From assembly GCA_947476535.1 (NCBI GenBank), contig CANJRC010000005.1, forward strand, positions 1 through 64,000: a stretch of 64,000 bases of DNA, written 5' to 3'. Every line of letters begins with the position of its first letter. Within the stretch, counting starts at the first letter, position 1. Shown one piece after another: positions 1 through 8,105 of this stretch. The stretch comes from Betaproteobacteria bacterium. Its GTDB lineage: Bacteria; Pseudomonadota; Gammaproteobacteria; Burkholderiales; SG8-39. A model generated the notes under the pieces. It did no database searches. It was not told where the DNA came from and was given only the letters and a program-made list of their open reading frames with translations. The translations under genes and the position numbers were made by a program.

Positions 1-1
1 G

Positions 2-1105
2 CGTACGGGCTCAGCCATGGCGCTGGGTTGGGTCGGACTGGTGCAAATCGCGCCGGTCATCGTGTTGTTTCTGCCCGCCGGCCAGATCGCCGACCGGCAT
101 GACCGACGCAACATCATCATTGCGAGCCTTGCGCTCGCCGTGTTGGCGGCCGCCTCGCTCGCCTACGCCGGGTTTTCAGGTGCCTCGGTTGGATGGCTTT
201 ATCTTGCCTGCGCCGCAGGCAGCGCCGCGCAAACCATCAACCGCCCCTCGAGGCAGGCCCTCCTGCCTAGCGTCGTCCCCGTTCCGATGCTCGAGAACGC
301 GATGACCTGGAGCTCGGGGGCTTTCCAGCTAGCCGCCGTCGCCGGACCGGCACTGGCCGGCATGCTGATAGCCAGCGCCAATAGCGCGGCCGCAGTCTAT
401 GCGGTGAGCCTCGGGCTGCTGGGACTTTCCCTGCTGTTCGCCACGCGCATCAAACGTGCACCCATGGTCGCAAGGCCTTCCGAGCGCACTTGGCGCGACC
501 TGTTCGCAGGGGTGGTGCACGTCTGGAAAACACAGGTCATTCTGGCCGTCATCTCCATGGATTTGCTGGCCGTCCTGTTTGGCGGCGCCACGGCGCTGCT
601 GCCGATCTACGCCAAGGACATCCTCCAGGTTGGACCGACTGGCCTGGGTTGGCTTGCGGCGGCAACGCCGGCGGGCGCATGCCTCATGGTGATCGCGCAA
701 GGGCATCTGCCGCCCTCCAAGAACGCCGGCGCAAGGTTTCTCTGGGCAGTAGCGGGTTTCGGCATTGCCACCGTCGTGTTCGGACTATCGACGACGTTCT
801 GGCTGTCCATGCTGGCGCTGGCCGCCATCGGGGCCCTGGACAACATCAGTGTCGTCACGCGACAGACCGTGGTGCAGTCCTACACGCCGGACGCGCTGCG
901 CGGCCGGGTTTCGTCCGTCAACAGCGTCTTCATCAGCACCTCGAACGAGCTAGGCGCATTTGAATCGGGGCTGGTCGCCTCACTCACTACACCGGTGTTC
1001 GCGGTGGTGTCCGGCGGCATTGCCACGGTATTGCTCGTGGCCGCCGGTGCGAAGGCATTCCCCGAGCTGCGACGCATGAAATCCCTCATCCGCCCCGGCA
1101 CCTGA
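2..1105 (+). CDS. MFS exporter, DHA3/EntS-like (5' end cut by window)
   Basis: This is an inner-membrane major facilitator superfamily transporter. The reading frame is open from the first complete codon of the window, so the N-terminus (about one helix) is missing; the ATG at 17 lies inside a typical helix-1/2 sequence (GWVGLVQIAPVIVLF) and is not the true start. The MFS motif A appears as GQIADRHDRR, followed by alternating hydrophobic segments to the C-terminus. The spacing resembles the MFS_3/enterobactin-exporter (EntS) subfamily, which exports small molecules by proton antiport. The substrate cannot be told from sequence. It lies 12 bases upstream of a glycosyltransferase-like gene, so the two may be co-transcribed. 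Confidence 0.85.
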   Translation, partial: RTGSAMALGWVGLVQIAPVIVLFLPAGQIADRHDRRNIIIASLALAVLAAASLAYAGFSGASVGWLYLACAAGSAAQTINRPSRQALLPSVVPVPMLENAMTWSSGAFQLAAVAGPALAGMLIASANSAAAVYAVSLGLLGLSLLFATRIKRAPMVARPSERTWRDLFAGVVHVWKTQVILAVISMDLLAVLFGGATALLPIYAKDILQVGPTGLGWLAAATPAGACLMVIAQGHLPPSKNAGARFLWAVAGFGIATVVFGLSTTFWLSMLALAAIGALDNISVVTRQTVVQSYTPDALRGRVSSVNSVFISTSNELGAFESGLVASLTTPVFAVVSGGIATVLLVAAGAKAFPELRRMKSLIRPGT

Positions 1106-1117
1106 CCGATACCCGTC

Positions 1118-2320
1118 TTGCGCTTCCTGCTGCCCTACAACACCACGCTGTCAACTGCGACGTCTTCGTTTTACAGCGACTTTCATCTCGGTATCGCTGA
1201 AGCCGCGCATAAACTCGGACACGACACGCTGCGCTTCGACATTGCGGACGGGGCCCAAGCCAGCGCAGTGGAGCGCGATACCCTCTACCGCGCGCTGGCC
1301 ACGAGCCCCTGCGACACGGTGATCGACCTGTGCTGCTGGGGTCTGGGGCTGTCTCAGATCACCGTATGGGACGGATCCACTCGGGGCGAGCCGCTGTTCG
1401 ACTCCCTGGACATGGACTACGTAGCGCTACTCATCGACCAGCCCTGGTTCCAGCCCCTGCCCGGAGTGCACTCGGCACGACTGCATGCCGCCGTACCCGA
1501 CCGCGACAATCTCACCGACATTCCAGCGATCTATCCAGAGCTGCGGCTGCGCGGCATGGCATTTGCGCCGCCGGCCATACGAATTGCCAACGATCACTCA
1601 CAGCCCTGGGGCGCGCGTGACCTGGACGTCCTCTTCATCGGCCATTTGCAGCATGCCGCACTTGCGGCGGCCGACAACTGGCCTAAAGAGTGTGCCGACC
1701 TTTGCGAGGAAAGTGTCGCACAAGCACTCGCCACCCCTTCCGAATCACTTTATCGCGTGGTGCTGCGCGCTGCCGCGCAACTGGAGCTGCCGGTCGGAGG
1801 AAGCGGCGGTGCATCCACCGTTTTCACGGTGTTGCGAGCGGTCGGGCACTACCTTCGTGCGCGCATGCGCCTGGATGCAGTGCGCGCCGCCGCTCAGAGC
1901 GGCGCCATGGTGCATGTCGTAGGCGAGGGCTGGGACTCGATTGAAGTTCCCGACAATGTCATTTGCCACGCCCCGACCGCGGACTATGAAGGCATGTTTT
2001 CACTCGCGGGACGCGCGCGCATCTGTCTCGATGTGTCGAGCTACCCGAGCGGGGCCAACGACCGGGTGTTCAGCTATAGCCTTAACCGCGCCCTGTGCTT
2101 GTCCAATGCTACCGGCTACCTCGGGGAGGTCTACCGCGAATCGGGCGGCGTGCAGTTCTACTCGGTCGCCGCACCCGGGGAGCTCGCGGAAACCATCGCT
2201 CGCTTGCTGGCATCCCCCAGACGGTTGCAAGAGCAGGCCGACGCCGGGCGACAAGTCACTCTGGAATCACAGAACTGGCTCGTACGCCTGGAGACGATCC
2301 TCAACTGTCTGAAACCCTGA
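1118..2320 (+). CDS. CgeB-like glycosyltransferase family protein
   Basis: A 400-residue cytoplasmic protein without signal peptide or membrane segments. The C-terminal third resembles the Glyco_trans_1_2 domain of CgeB-like proteins: a CLDVSSYPSGANDRVFSYS segment, then a nucleotide-sugar-type stretch (LCLSNATGYLGEVYRESGG) and a closing helix (AETIARLLASPRRLQEQ). The N-terminal half carries the DUF3880-like part. The start is a TTG at 1118, giving a natural N-terminus (RFLLPYNTT) just after the MFS gene stop; no ATG fits as well. Family members transfer sugars to proteins or surface polymers, but the acceptor is unknown. It may act with the upstream exporter, which is inference from spacing only. 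Confidence 0.6.
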   Translation: MRFLLPYNTTLSTATSSFYSDFHLGIAEAAHKLGHDTLRFDIADGAQASAVERDTLYRALATSPCDTVIDLCCWGLGLSQITVWDGSTRGEPLFDSLDMDYVALLIDQPWFQPLPGVHSARLHAAVPDRDNLTDIPAIYPELRLRGMAFAPPAIRIANDHSQPWGARDLDVLFIGHLQHAALAAADNWPKECADLCEESVAQALATPSESLYRVVLRAAAQLELPVGGSGGASTVFTVLRAVGHYLRARMRLDAVRAAAQSGAMVHVVGEGWDSIEVPDNVICHAPTADYEGMFSLAGRARICLDVSSYPSGANDRVFSYSLNRALCLSNATGYLGEVYRESGGVQFYSVAAPGELAETIARLLASPRRLQEQADAGRQVTLESQNWLVRLETILNCLKP

Positions 2321-2347
2321 GCGCGGCAAAGCCCGTGACGGGCGTCG

Positions 2348-2716
2348 CTAGCGACAGACCAGATTCCCGGCCGAAGCATCGATGGGGCGGGTGCAATCTT
2401 GAACTTGCACTCGTGGTGGGGCGATCCGGGCCTGCTCGGCAACCGCCGCCGACACGGGCGTGCGCCGCCCCCCGGGTGATTGCAGGAAATAGCGGATCTC
2501 TTCGGCAAAAAGTATTGCCACAATAATCGCGGCGCCCACCACAGAATCCGTTGCCAATTGCACCTGGGTCGTCGTGCTCGTGACATTGCCCTGCGTGCCG
2601 CTGCCTGCGCGAACATCGATGCTGGCGCAGCCTGGGAGCAACAAGCTCAGCACCAATGCAACCGTCGGCAACAGCGCTTTTCTTCTGCGATCAGAAGAAC
2701 CATAAATTATTATCAT
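2348..2716 (-). CDS. Small predicted outer-membrane or periplasmic lipoprotein
   Basis: A 122-residue protein with a positively charged N-terminus (SSDRRRKA), a hydrophobic stretch and a lipobox LLPGC, so it should be lipidated at the cysteine near residue 30. A second hydrophobic stretch (VVGAAIIVAILFAEEI) follows about 35 residues later and could insert in a membrane. No domain was recognised in the remainder. It converges on the glycosyltransferase gene with 27 bases between the stops. The upstream region is AT-rich and may hold its promoter, but no clear hexamers were seen. Confidence 0.6.
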   Translation of the reverse strand: MIIIYGSSDRRRKALLPTVALVLSLLLPGCASIDVRAGSGTQGNVTSTTTQVQLATDSVVGAAIIVAILFAEEIRYFLQSPGGRRTPVSAAVAEQARIAPPRVQVQDCTRPIDASAGNLVCR

Positions 2717-2804
2717 TTCCGATTTATAGCCCTTACCATTCCTATATAAAATAAAGCAATGTATTCATTTTGTAGGCTGACATAGCGCCGCCCCGGAACC
2801 GGCA

Positions 2805-3443
2805 TCAGGCGCCGTCTCGAACGAACGGGTTGCTCTCACGCTCCTCACCGAACGTCGACATCGGGCCATGCCCCGGAATGAATGCCACGTCATCGCCCAG
2901 CGGCCACAGGCGCGTGCGAATCGAACGCACCAGCGTGGCATGGTCGCCACGCGGAAAATCCGAGCGGCCGATCGAACCCTGGAACAACACGTCTCCTACC
3001 ATAGCGAGACGATGTTCATCGTTGTAAAAAATGACATGCCCGGGCGTATGGCCGGGGCAATGGCGCACCTTCAGCCTCACGTCGCCAAAGCTCACGGTAT
3101 CGCCATCCTCAAGCCAGCGATCCGGCTCGAAGGCATCACAGTGCGGCAATCCATAGCGAGCACAACTATCCGGTAATTGTTCGATCCAGAAGGCATCTTC
3201 CTTCTGCGGCCCTTCCACCGGGATGCCCAGGCGCTGGCGCAATTCGCTGGTACCCCCGCAATGATCGAGATGGCCGTGGGTCAGAAAAACTTTCTCCAGC
3301 ACCGCGCCCTGAGATTCCACCGCGCGCAGAATCTCCTCGATGTCTCCGCCCGGATCGACCACGGCAGCACGCTTCGTCGTTTCACAAATGAGCAGTGAAC
3401 AGTTCTGCTGGAAAGGTGTCACGGGAATGATGGTCACTTTCAT
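2805..3443 (-). CDS. Metallo-beta-lactamase-fold hydrolase, glyoxalase II-like (YcbL type)
   Basis: A cytoplasmic 212-residue hydrolase of the short glyoxalase II/YcbL group, which hydrolyses thioesters such as S-lactoylglutathione. The metal-binding set is complete: H56, H58, D60 and H61 in THGHLDHCGG, H132 in HCPGHTPGH, D151 in VGDVLFQGS and H192 in PGHGP, consistent with a dinuclear site. The length matches YcbL rather than the longer GloB, which has an extra C-terminal substrate domain. The start MKVTIIPVTP is the usual one for the family. It is transcribed away from the LLM oxidoreductase gene, with about 135 bases between starts. The exact substrate is unproven. Confidence 0.88.
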   Translation of the reverse strand: MKVTIIPVTPFQQNCSLLICETTKRAAVVDPGGDIEEILRAVESQGAVLEKVFLTHGHLDHCGGTSELRQRLGIPVEGPQKEDAFWIEQLPDSCARYGLPHCDAFEPDRWLEDGDTVSFGDVRLKVRHCPGHTPGHVIFYNDEHRLAMVGDVLFQGSIGRSDFPRGDHATLVRSIRTRLWPLGDDVAFIPGHGPMSTFGEERESNPFVRDGA

Positions 3444-3578
3444 CCAGTGGATTATAGCGATGACAAGGTACCTGCCAGTCGCACGAATACCCCTCCATGG
3501 GATAACAGTTCCGCAGGAATGTTACGATTCTCCTCAGTTCGTCGCGCACCCCTACTAAAATCACCCAGGAGTTTTCGC

Positions 3579-4481
3579 ATGAAGATCGGCGCCATCTTTC
3601 CGCACAACGAAATCACCGCCGACCCCGCTGCCGTGCGCGATTACGCGCAGGCAGTCGAGGACCTCGGTTTCAACCACATCCTCGCCTATGATCACGTGCT
3701 GGGTGCCAACGGGGCGACCTACGACCAGCAGCGGCTGCCCGGCCCCTATCGCGAAGGACATTTGTTTCATGAACCCTTTGTCCTGTTCGGCTATATCGCC
3801 GGCTTCACCAGCCGCATCGAACTTGCCACGGGCGTCATCATCCTGCCGCAGCGCCAGACGGCACTGGTGGCAAAGCAGGCAGCCCAGGTCGACGTTTTGT
3901 CCCGCGGGCGCCTGCGCCTGGGCGTAGGCACAGGCTGGAACTGGGTGGAGTACGAAGCACTGGGAATGAATTTCAACGACCGCGGCGCGCGCCAGGCAGA
4001 GCAGATACGCCTGCTGCGCGAGCTGTGGACCAAGCCGCTGGTGACCTTCGAGGGCCGCTTCCACAAGGTGACCGATGCCGGTATCAATCCGCTGCCGGTT
4101 CAGCGCCCCATCCCCATCTGGCTGGGCGGGATGGCCGATGCGGTGTTGAAGCGCGTCGGCGAGGTGGCCGACGGCTGGTACCCCCGCTTCCATCAACTGG
4201 ACCCGCTGATGGTGTCGCATCGCCAGAAACGTCCGGAAGAACCGGCGGAACTGGTCGAGCGCATGCGACAGCACGCGAGGAACGCCGGTCGCGACCCGTC
4301 CAAGATCGGCATCGAGGGATTCGTCGCGCATGCAGGGCGCACGCCGGAGGCATGGGTGCGCGATGTGGAAGGCTACCGAGCAGCGGGCGCCACGCACGTG
4401 TCGTTCAATACCATGTACTCAGGATTGAAGTCACCAGCAGAACATATAGCCGCAATTCGGGCCTTTCGCGGCCTCTTCTAG
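3579..4481 (+). CDS. LLM class flavin/F420-dependent oxidoreductase
   Basis: A 300-residue TIM-barrel protein of the luciferase-like monooxygenase superfamily, close to the subgroup named after Rv2161c (TIGR03619). Typical features are the N-terminal MKIGAIFPHNE, the AYDHVLGAN segment, TGVIILPQRQTALVAKQAAQVD and LRLGVGTGWNWVEYEALG. The start at 3579 has an AGGAG ribosome-binding site seven bases upstream; the frame is open further upstream to 3447 but that part shows no family similarity. Most proteobacteria lack coenzyme F420, so FMN is the likelier cofactor here, though this cannot be decided from the sequence. The substrate is unknown and the gene stands alone. Confidence 0.85.
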   Translation: MKIGAIFPHNEITADPAAVRDYAQAVEDLGFNHILAYDHVLGANGATYDQQRLPGPYREGHLFHEPFVLFGYIAGFTSRIELATGVIILPQRQTALVAKQAAQVDVLSRGRLRLGVGTGWNWVEYEALGMNFNDRGARQAEQIRLLRELWTKPLVTFEGRFHKVTDAGINPLPVQRPIPIWLGGMADAVLKRVGEVADGWYPRFHQLDPLMVSHRQKRPEEPAELVERMRQHARNAGRDPSKIGIEGFVAHAGRTPEAWVRDVEGYRAAGATHVSFNTMYSGLKSPAEHIAAIRAFRGLF

Positions 4482-4765
4482 ATTAAGTTTGGAGTAAGGG
4501 GGGATCTGTCGCAGACCCAAGTACAAAATCACGCAGATTCACGGTTGCTGCGCACTCAATCAAGTAATGCACAAATCTAGCTGAAGCGATCTTTGCGCTC
4601 GAACAGGGTTTGCTGTTCTCGGCCGCGCCCTGCCCCTCCCGTGAGATGAGTGTCGGCACTGGATCGATTACAGTCGAAGATCATCGCGCGCAGTTGATGG
4701 AGCAAACGAGCAACTACCGCCAATCAGCGCATCAGTTCACGGCACGCGCATACGGCGGCGAAGAA

Positions 4766-5752
4766 TCAACGGCGTCGACGCGACAGCACTTCCGGATTGA
4801 CCAGGCACGGCGGCACCTTGCCGGCGAGCGCGCGCCTGAGGTTTTCAATGGCGAGCCTCGCCATGGCGAGACGCGTGGCGCGCGTGGCGCTGCCCATGTG
4901 CGGCGCCAGCACGACATTGTCCAGGGTGAGGAGCTTCGGATTGACATTGGGCTCACCGTCGAACACGTCGAGCCCTGCGCCGGCAATCCGATCATCGCGC
5001 AACGCCTCGGCCAACGCATCCTCGTCGATCAAGCCACCGCGCGAGGCATTGACAAGGATGGCAGTGCGCTTCATCGCGGCCAGTTGCGCCGCGCCGATCA
5101 CATGGCGGTTGGCATCGGTATAGGGCACGTGCAGCGATAGGAAATCGGACTCGGCAAGCAATTCATCCATCGACACGTAACGCGCATTGGCTGCGCGCTC
5201 CAGAGCGGGCTCGAGGCGCGTGCGGTTGTGATAGATCACACGCATGTCGAATCCGGCCGCCCGGCGCGCCACGGCTCGCCCTATCCTCCCCATGCCGAGG
5301 ATGCCAAGCGTGGCGTGATGCACATCGCGCCCAAAGCGGTCGCTGAACTTCATGCCGTGCCAGTTCCCGGCGCGCAGCCAGCGATCCGATTCGGCGATGC
5401 GCCGCGCCGCGGCCAGCAGCAGCGCCCAAGTCATGTCAGCGGTGGTGTCATCGAGCACGCCCGGCGCATTGGTGACGAGAATGCCGCGCTCGGTGCAAGC
5501 CGCGACATCGACGTTGTTGTAGCCCACCGTGATGTTGCAGACGGCCTTCAGGCGTGGTGCCACATCCAGCGTGGCCGCATCGATGCGGTCGGCGAACAGC
5601 AGCACGCCGTCCTTATCGGCGAGGCGCGTGCGCAGCTCATCCACGGAATGTGGGCCGTCGTGCAGTTGGCTGTCGTCGACATCCCACGTCGCTCGCAACT
5701 CCGCAATGAGCTCATCGACCAGCGTACGCGTGACAAGAATGCGATGGTTCAT
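4766..5752 (-). CDS. D-2-hydroxyacid dehydrogenase (glyoxylate/hydroxypyruvate reductase)
   Basis: A 328-residue NAD(P)-dependent dehydrogenase of the GyaR/GhrB group, which reduces glyoxylate, hydroxypyruvate or related 2-oxoacids to D-2-hydroxyacids. The Rossmann motif is GILGMGRIGRAV. The catalytic triad is visible: R238 in NASRGGLID, E267 in GLDVFDGEP and H285 in LAPHMGSAT. The ATG at 5752 is preferred over the one 21 bases upstream because an AAGGGGA ribosome-binding sequence lies about ten bases before it. The gene is monocistronic by spacing. About 280 bases downstream, up to the LLM gene stop, hold no recognisable feature. Confidence 0.88.
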   Translation of the reverse strand: MNHRILVTRTLVDELIAELRATWDVDDSQLHDGPHSVDELRTRLADKDGVLLFADRIDAATLDVAPRLKAVCNITVGYNNVDVAACTERGILVTNAPGVLDDTTADMTWALLLAAARRIAESDRWLRAGNWHGMKFSDRFGRDVHHATLGILGMGRIGRAVARRAAGFDMRVIYHNRTRLEPALERAANARYVSMDELLAESDFLSLHVPYTDANRHVIGAAQLAAMKRTAILVNASRGGLIDEDALAEALRDDRIAGAGLDVFDGEPNVNPKLLTLDNVVLAPHMGSATRATRLAMARLAIENLRRALAGKVPPCLVNPEVLSRRRR

Positions 5753-5773
5753 CCCTGCTCGTTCCCCTTGCAT

Positions 5774-6083
5774 TTTGAATCCAATGCGCGCCGGACCCGC
5801 GCCCGCCCTCCTTCCACAGTACAGCTACCACCGGCGTGGACACCGCCAGCGCCGGTGTCGGCTTGTATGGGCTGCCGAATCAGCTATGAACCACGATGAT
5901 TTGCACCCGGCATGGCCTGAGCGCACCGTTCACGATAGCCCGCTCGATATAGCCTGCACGCAACGGCCCGGATATGAAGTTGACCGCACGAATCAGCTCG
6001 TTAGAGAAATTCATCTGCACATTGTAAGGCAGCTTGTCCCGCGCCCATCCTTTGCAGGTGCGAATCATTGTTCAGCTTCAAAG
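5774..6083. other. Gene-poor interval before the IS remnant
   Basis: About 310 bases without a gene I can support. Open frames exist on both strands, including a 62-codon one on the reverse strand (5880-6068), but none shows a recognisable domain, a convincing ribosome-binding site or a start context. Given the transposase remnant immediately downstream, part of this stretch may be decayed mobile-element DNA. Confidence 0.4.
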
Positions 6084-6245
6084 ATGCTGAACGAACCACT
6101 CTGCCTGGCGTGGCGAACGGGTTATAAGGAGAGACGTCCCCACTCCGCACTACAGTGGGCTACACCCGTTGAATTCGCCCGACGTAGCAGGCAATTGCCT
6201 GCTACGTCGGGCACTAAAGAGCCGGATATTTCTGCAACTGAGTGA
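6084..6245 (+). pseudogene. 3'-terminal remnant of an IS3-family transposase (OrfB)
   Basis: Only the last 50 or so codons of an IS3-type transposase remain. The diagnostic block is LAWRTGYKERRPHSALQW followed by ATPVEFARRS, matching the conserved C-terminal end of IS3-family integrase cores (consensus YN..RPHSAL...TP.EFA). The DDE catalytic residues and all upstream parts are missing, and nothing similar was seen in the preceding 300 bases. About 20 bases after the stop, GGGTACAGGGTCA (6255-6267) resembles an IS3 right end finishing in CA. No left end or target duplication was found, so the element is dead. The last codons lie in a perfect palindrome. Confidence 0.7.
6177..6212. repeat. Perfect 36-bp palindrome
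   Basis: The 18 bases 6177-6194 (GCCCGACGTAGCAGGCAA) are followed directly by their exact reverse complement (6195-6212), with no spacer. It overlaps the last transposase-like codons (ARRSRQ). As RNA it would fold into a very stable hairpin, but no T-tract follows on either strand, so it is not a standard terminator. Confidence 0.95.
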
Positions 6246-6358
6246 TACGGAAACGGGTACAGGGTCAAGGACTGGGACCCACTACGCCGCTACGTGGCTC
6301 CTTTTGGGTCCGCCATTCACAACCAGTTTTTTACACCAGCTACTTTTCGCCGTGGAGG

Positions 6359-7120
6359 CTAATACGAGTTTCTTCGTTCGTTTTCGATCATAGGGACATA
6401 GAGCGCAGCGGCCAGTACTAACATTCGTCCCTCGTTATCAAGGGAGTTGTCATGGAATTCAACCCTGACTTGTAAAAAGGCTTTGAAAAAACTTGACAGG
6501 ACTCCCCCCCCGGATTTGCTACTGACCGACGCGACTTTTTTTCCGTCAGTCGTAAAAACAAGCGGTGATAATCCCCAAATAGGGGACTCCACTTCGATGA
6601 TGGCCTCCCCATCGCCGTTCTCGATGCTGAACTTGGTTGTCAGGAGGGATCGCATCGAACGGATCGCGCCAATCCCCAGCTTTTGAGAGTCGTAAATTAA
6701 AAAGTAAGAAGAACCCATCCAAGGAGAGACATTCACTGCGTGAAAAACAGTCTTCCCGACAAGGTTAAAGAAATGAAGTTCAAATTGAAGGCTAGAGTCA
6801 CCCTTCTTGGCCGCGTAGCCTATGGGCCTCCCCGCCGTCCCCGATATCCTGTAAGGATTTTTTGTTTCGATCGGGAGTAACTGCACTACCTCGGACTTCT
6901 GTCCGATCAAGACTTCCCGGCACGCCATCAGATCAAGGCCAGCAACAGCAGGCCCGCTTAAAGTACGACCACCGATATGTCGTTGGGGCTTCGGCTGCAC
7001 CTCCACATACTTGAGATAGGCTATTCCACAATTGGGGCACTGCCAGTCAGGAACGGTTTCGGCCGCAGCACGCACGTATGCACATTTCGGACAAGGTTTT
7101 CCTGCGTAGCCACTTTGCAT
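6359..7120 (-). CDS. Zinc-ribbon plus LURP-one/scramblase-like protein
   Basis: A 253-residue protein. The first 35 residues hold a zinc ribbon, CPKCAYVR...CPNCGIAY, of the kind seen at the N-terminus of many betaproteobacterial envelope or stress proteins. The rest resembles the LURP-one-related/phospholipid-scramblase (Tubby C-terminal-like) fold: a phosphate- or lipid-related domain with YFLIYDSQKLGIGAIRSM, an EAIIEVESPIWG strand and a closing RMLVLAAALYVPMIENE helix. The start at 7120 was chosen because the zinc ribbon begins directly after it; the open frame continues upstream to 7240 without recognisable content, and no strong ribosome-binding site is present. Its function in bacteria is unknown. 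The flanks are degraded DNA, so recent acquisition is possible. Confidence 0.6.
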   Translation of the reverse strand: MQSGYAGKPCPKCAYVRAAAETVPDWQCPNCGIAYLKYVEVQPKPQRHIGGRTLSGPAVAGLDLMACREVLIGQKSEVVQLLPIETKNPYRISGTAGRPIGYAAKKGDSSLQFELHFFNLVGKTVFHAVNVSPWMGSSYFLIYDSQKLGIGAIRSMRSLLTTKFSIENGDGEAIIEVESPIWGLSPLVFTTDGKKVASVSSKSGGGVLSSFFKAFLQVRVEFHDNSLDNEGRMLVLAAALYVPMIENERRNSY

Positions 7121-7274
7121 GAGAGGGGGAGACCTTGGCAATTGAAGGTTAGAGCGGGTGGCAAAAACGATGATGCGGCTTTTTTGTATTGAAGCATAGT
7201 AGGCCGAAGAGCATGGATAAATGCAGCCGCCTTGGAGCAATGTTCATCCAATGGCAAGGCCGCAGCATCCCTGT

Positions 7275-7512
7275 TTATCTTGAGAAGTAACCACGGCTGG
7301 CCGAAGCCCAAAAGAGGGCGTCCTCGGAAATAAGCTGCTCTATCTCCCGGGCTGCCCTCAAAGTCTCGCGCGGGTTACCCCGAAAGCCATTTTCGGGCAA
7401 CGATTGCCTTGCCCTCGGTGGTTTTTGGGCCAGTGCTTTTTTCCCATGGCCGCCACCGCTTGATGAGTTCCGCGCGCAGTCGCCGATGCTCAGGAGTCCG
7501 GATGTAGGTCAT
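7275..7512 (-). pseudogene. Small conserved protein gene broken by a one-base frameshift
   Basis: The intact frame from 7512 encodes MTYIRTPEHRRLRAELIKRW followed by a STGPKTTEGKAIVAR segment, matching a small conserved proteobacterial family (STGPRTPEGKA.VARN motif) of unknown function. It then stops early at 7375-7377 (KWLSG). In the next frame the family's usual continuation appears (NGFRGNPRETLRAAREIEQL) and runs to a TAA at 7275-7277. One extra A in the AAAA run of the Arg-Asn junction explains the shift. The restored product would be about 79 residues. Either the gene is inactive or the base is a sequencing error; nearby decay favours the former. Confidence 0.65.
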
Positions 7513-7600
7513 ACTGAGCTCTGAAAGATAGGAATGGGGTAATTTTACCGGTGCCGGGCCTGACGATTTCAGGTTTATTAAACCAAAAGGAGTTTGATAT

Positions 7601-7855
7601 ATGGTTCCCATGAAAAGTTTCTGTCTGCTTACTTTTATTGTGGCCGCTAGTTTTCCGACATTCGCCCAAGTAGGTTGGGTGGGGCAGGATGGAATTTATC
7701 GTCCGCCACCTGCCCCGGCGGCAAATCAAGTTCAGCCATATGTGCCGCCTTCTCGAGCAAGTTCTTACGGCGGGTATCCAACTCAAACACCCTACGCCCC
7801 ACCACCAAACGCCAGTTCTTACCAAGTGGCTCCGACGTCCCCCCGCTCTGAGTAG
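7601..7855 (+). CDS. Small secreted proline/tyrosine-rich protein
   Basis: An 84-residue protein with a clear signal peptide (VPMKSFCLLTFIVAASFPTFA, cleavage probably after TFA) and a mature part of about 60 residues rich in Pro, Tyr, Ser and Ala (PPPAPAANQVQPYVPPSR). No cysteine remains in the mature part and no fold is expected. The ATG at 7601 has an AAGGAG ribosome-binding site eight bases upstream (7587-7592), which supports translation. A second ATG nine bases later would also give a valid signal peptide. No relative was recognised; it could be a periplasmic linker-like or cell-wall-associated peptide. Confidence 0.6.
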   Translation: MVPMKSFCLLTFIVAASFPTFAQVGWVGQDGIYRPPPAPAANQVQPYVPPSRASSYGGYPTQTPYAPPPNASSYQVAPTSPRSE

Positions 7856-7917
7856 CGGTTTGGTTTTCGGACGATCTTGGACTCCAGCAAACGTAACCCC
7901 GGTGTAACGCCAAGGCA

Positions 7918-7950
7918 CAAAAGCAAACGGCCCTCCTCTCGGAGAGCCGC
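7918..7950 (-). terminator. Rho-independent terminator after tRNA-Thr
   Basis: On the reverse strand GCGGCTCTCC, a GAGA loop and GGAGGGCCGT form a ten-pair stem with two G-U pairs, followed by TTTGCTTTTG. It begins nine bases after the tRNA 3' end. Confidence 0.75.
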
Positions 7951-7958
7951 TTGGATAA

Positions 7959-8034
7959 TGGTGCCGGGTAAAGGAATCGAACCCTCGACCTTCTGATTAC
8001 AAATCAGCTGCTCTACCAACTGAGCTAACCCGGC
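7959..8034 (-). tRNA. tRNA-Thr (anticodon UGU)
   Basis: The reverse strand reads as a complete 76-base tRNA with encoded CCA: acceptor arm GCCGGGT pairing with ACCCGGC, D arm AGCTCAGTTGGTAGAGC, anticodon loop TTTGTAA giving UGU (reads ACA threonine codons), and T arm GAGGGTTCGATTCCTTT. It is a single-gene unit with its own -10 box and terminator. Confidence 0.96.
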
Positions 8035-8043
8035 TATGTTGGA

Positions 8044-8049
8044 ATTATA
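8044..8049 (-). promoter_or_regulatory. -10 box of tRNA-Thr promoter
   Basis: A perfect TATAAT on the reverse strand ends ten bases before the tRNA 5' end, so transcription would begin two to four bases upstream of the mature tRNA. No good -35 hexamer lies at 16-18 bases. Confidence 0.6.
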
Positions 8050-8105
8050 CGGGTCCGCCAACGGCCTGGGACTCGCAGGCGCCCGGCTTGGGGCGCGCCT
8101 CCGAT

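Noticed and set aside
3561-4397. 278-codon open frame on the reverse strand opposite the LLM oxidoreductase gene
   Set aside because: It is fully antisense to a gene with clear family motifs, has no recognisable domain and no good start; long antisense frames are expected at this base composition.
5880-6068. 62-codon reverse-strand frame in the gap next to the IS remnant
   Set aside because: No recognised family and no ribosome-binding site; could be part of decayed mobile DNA.
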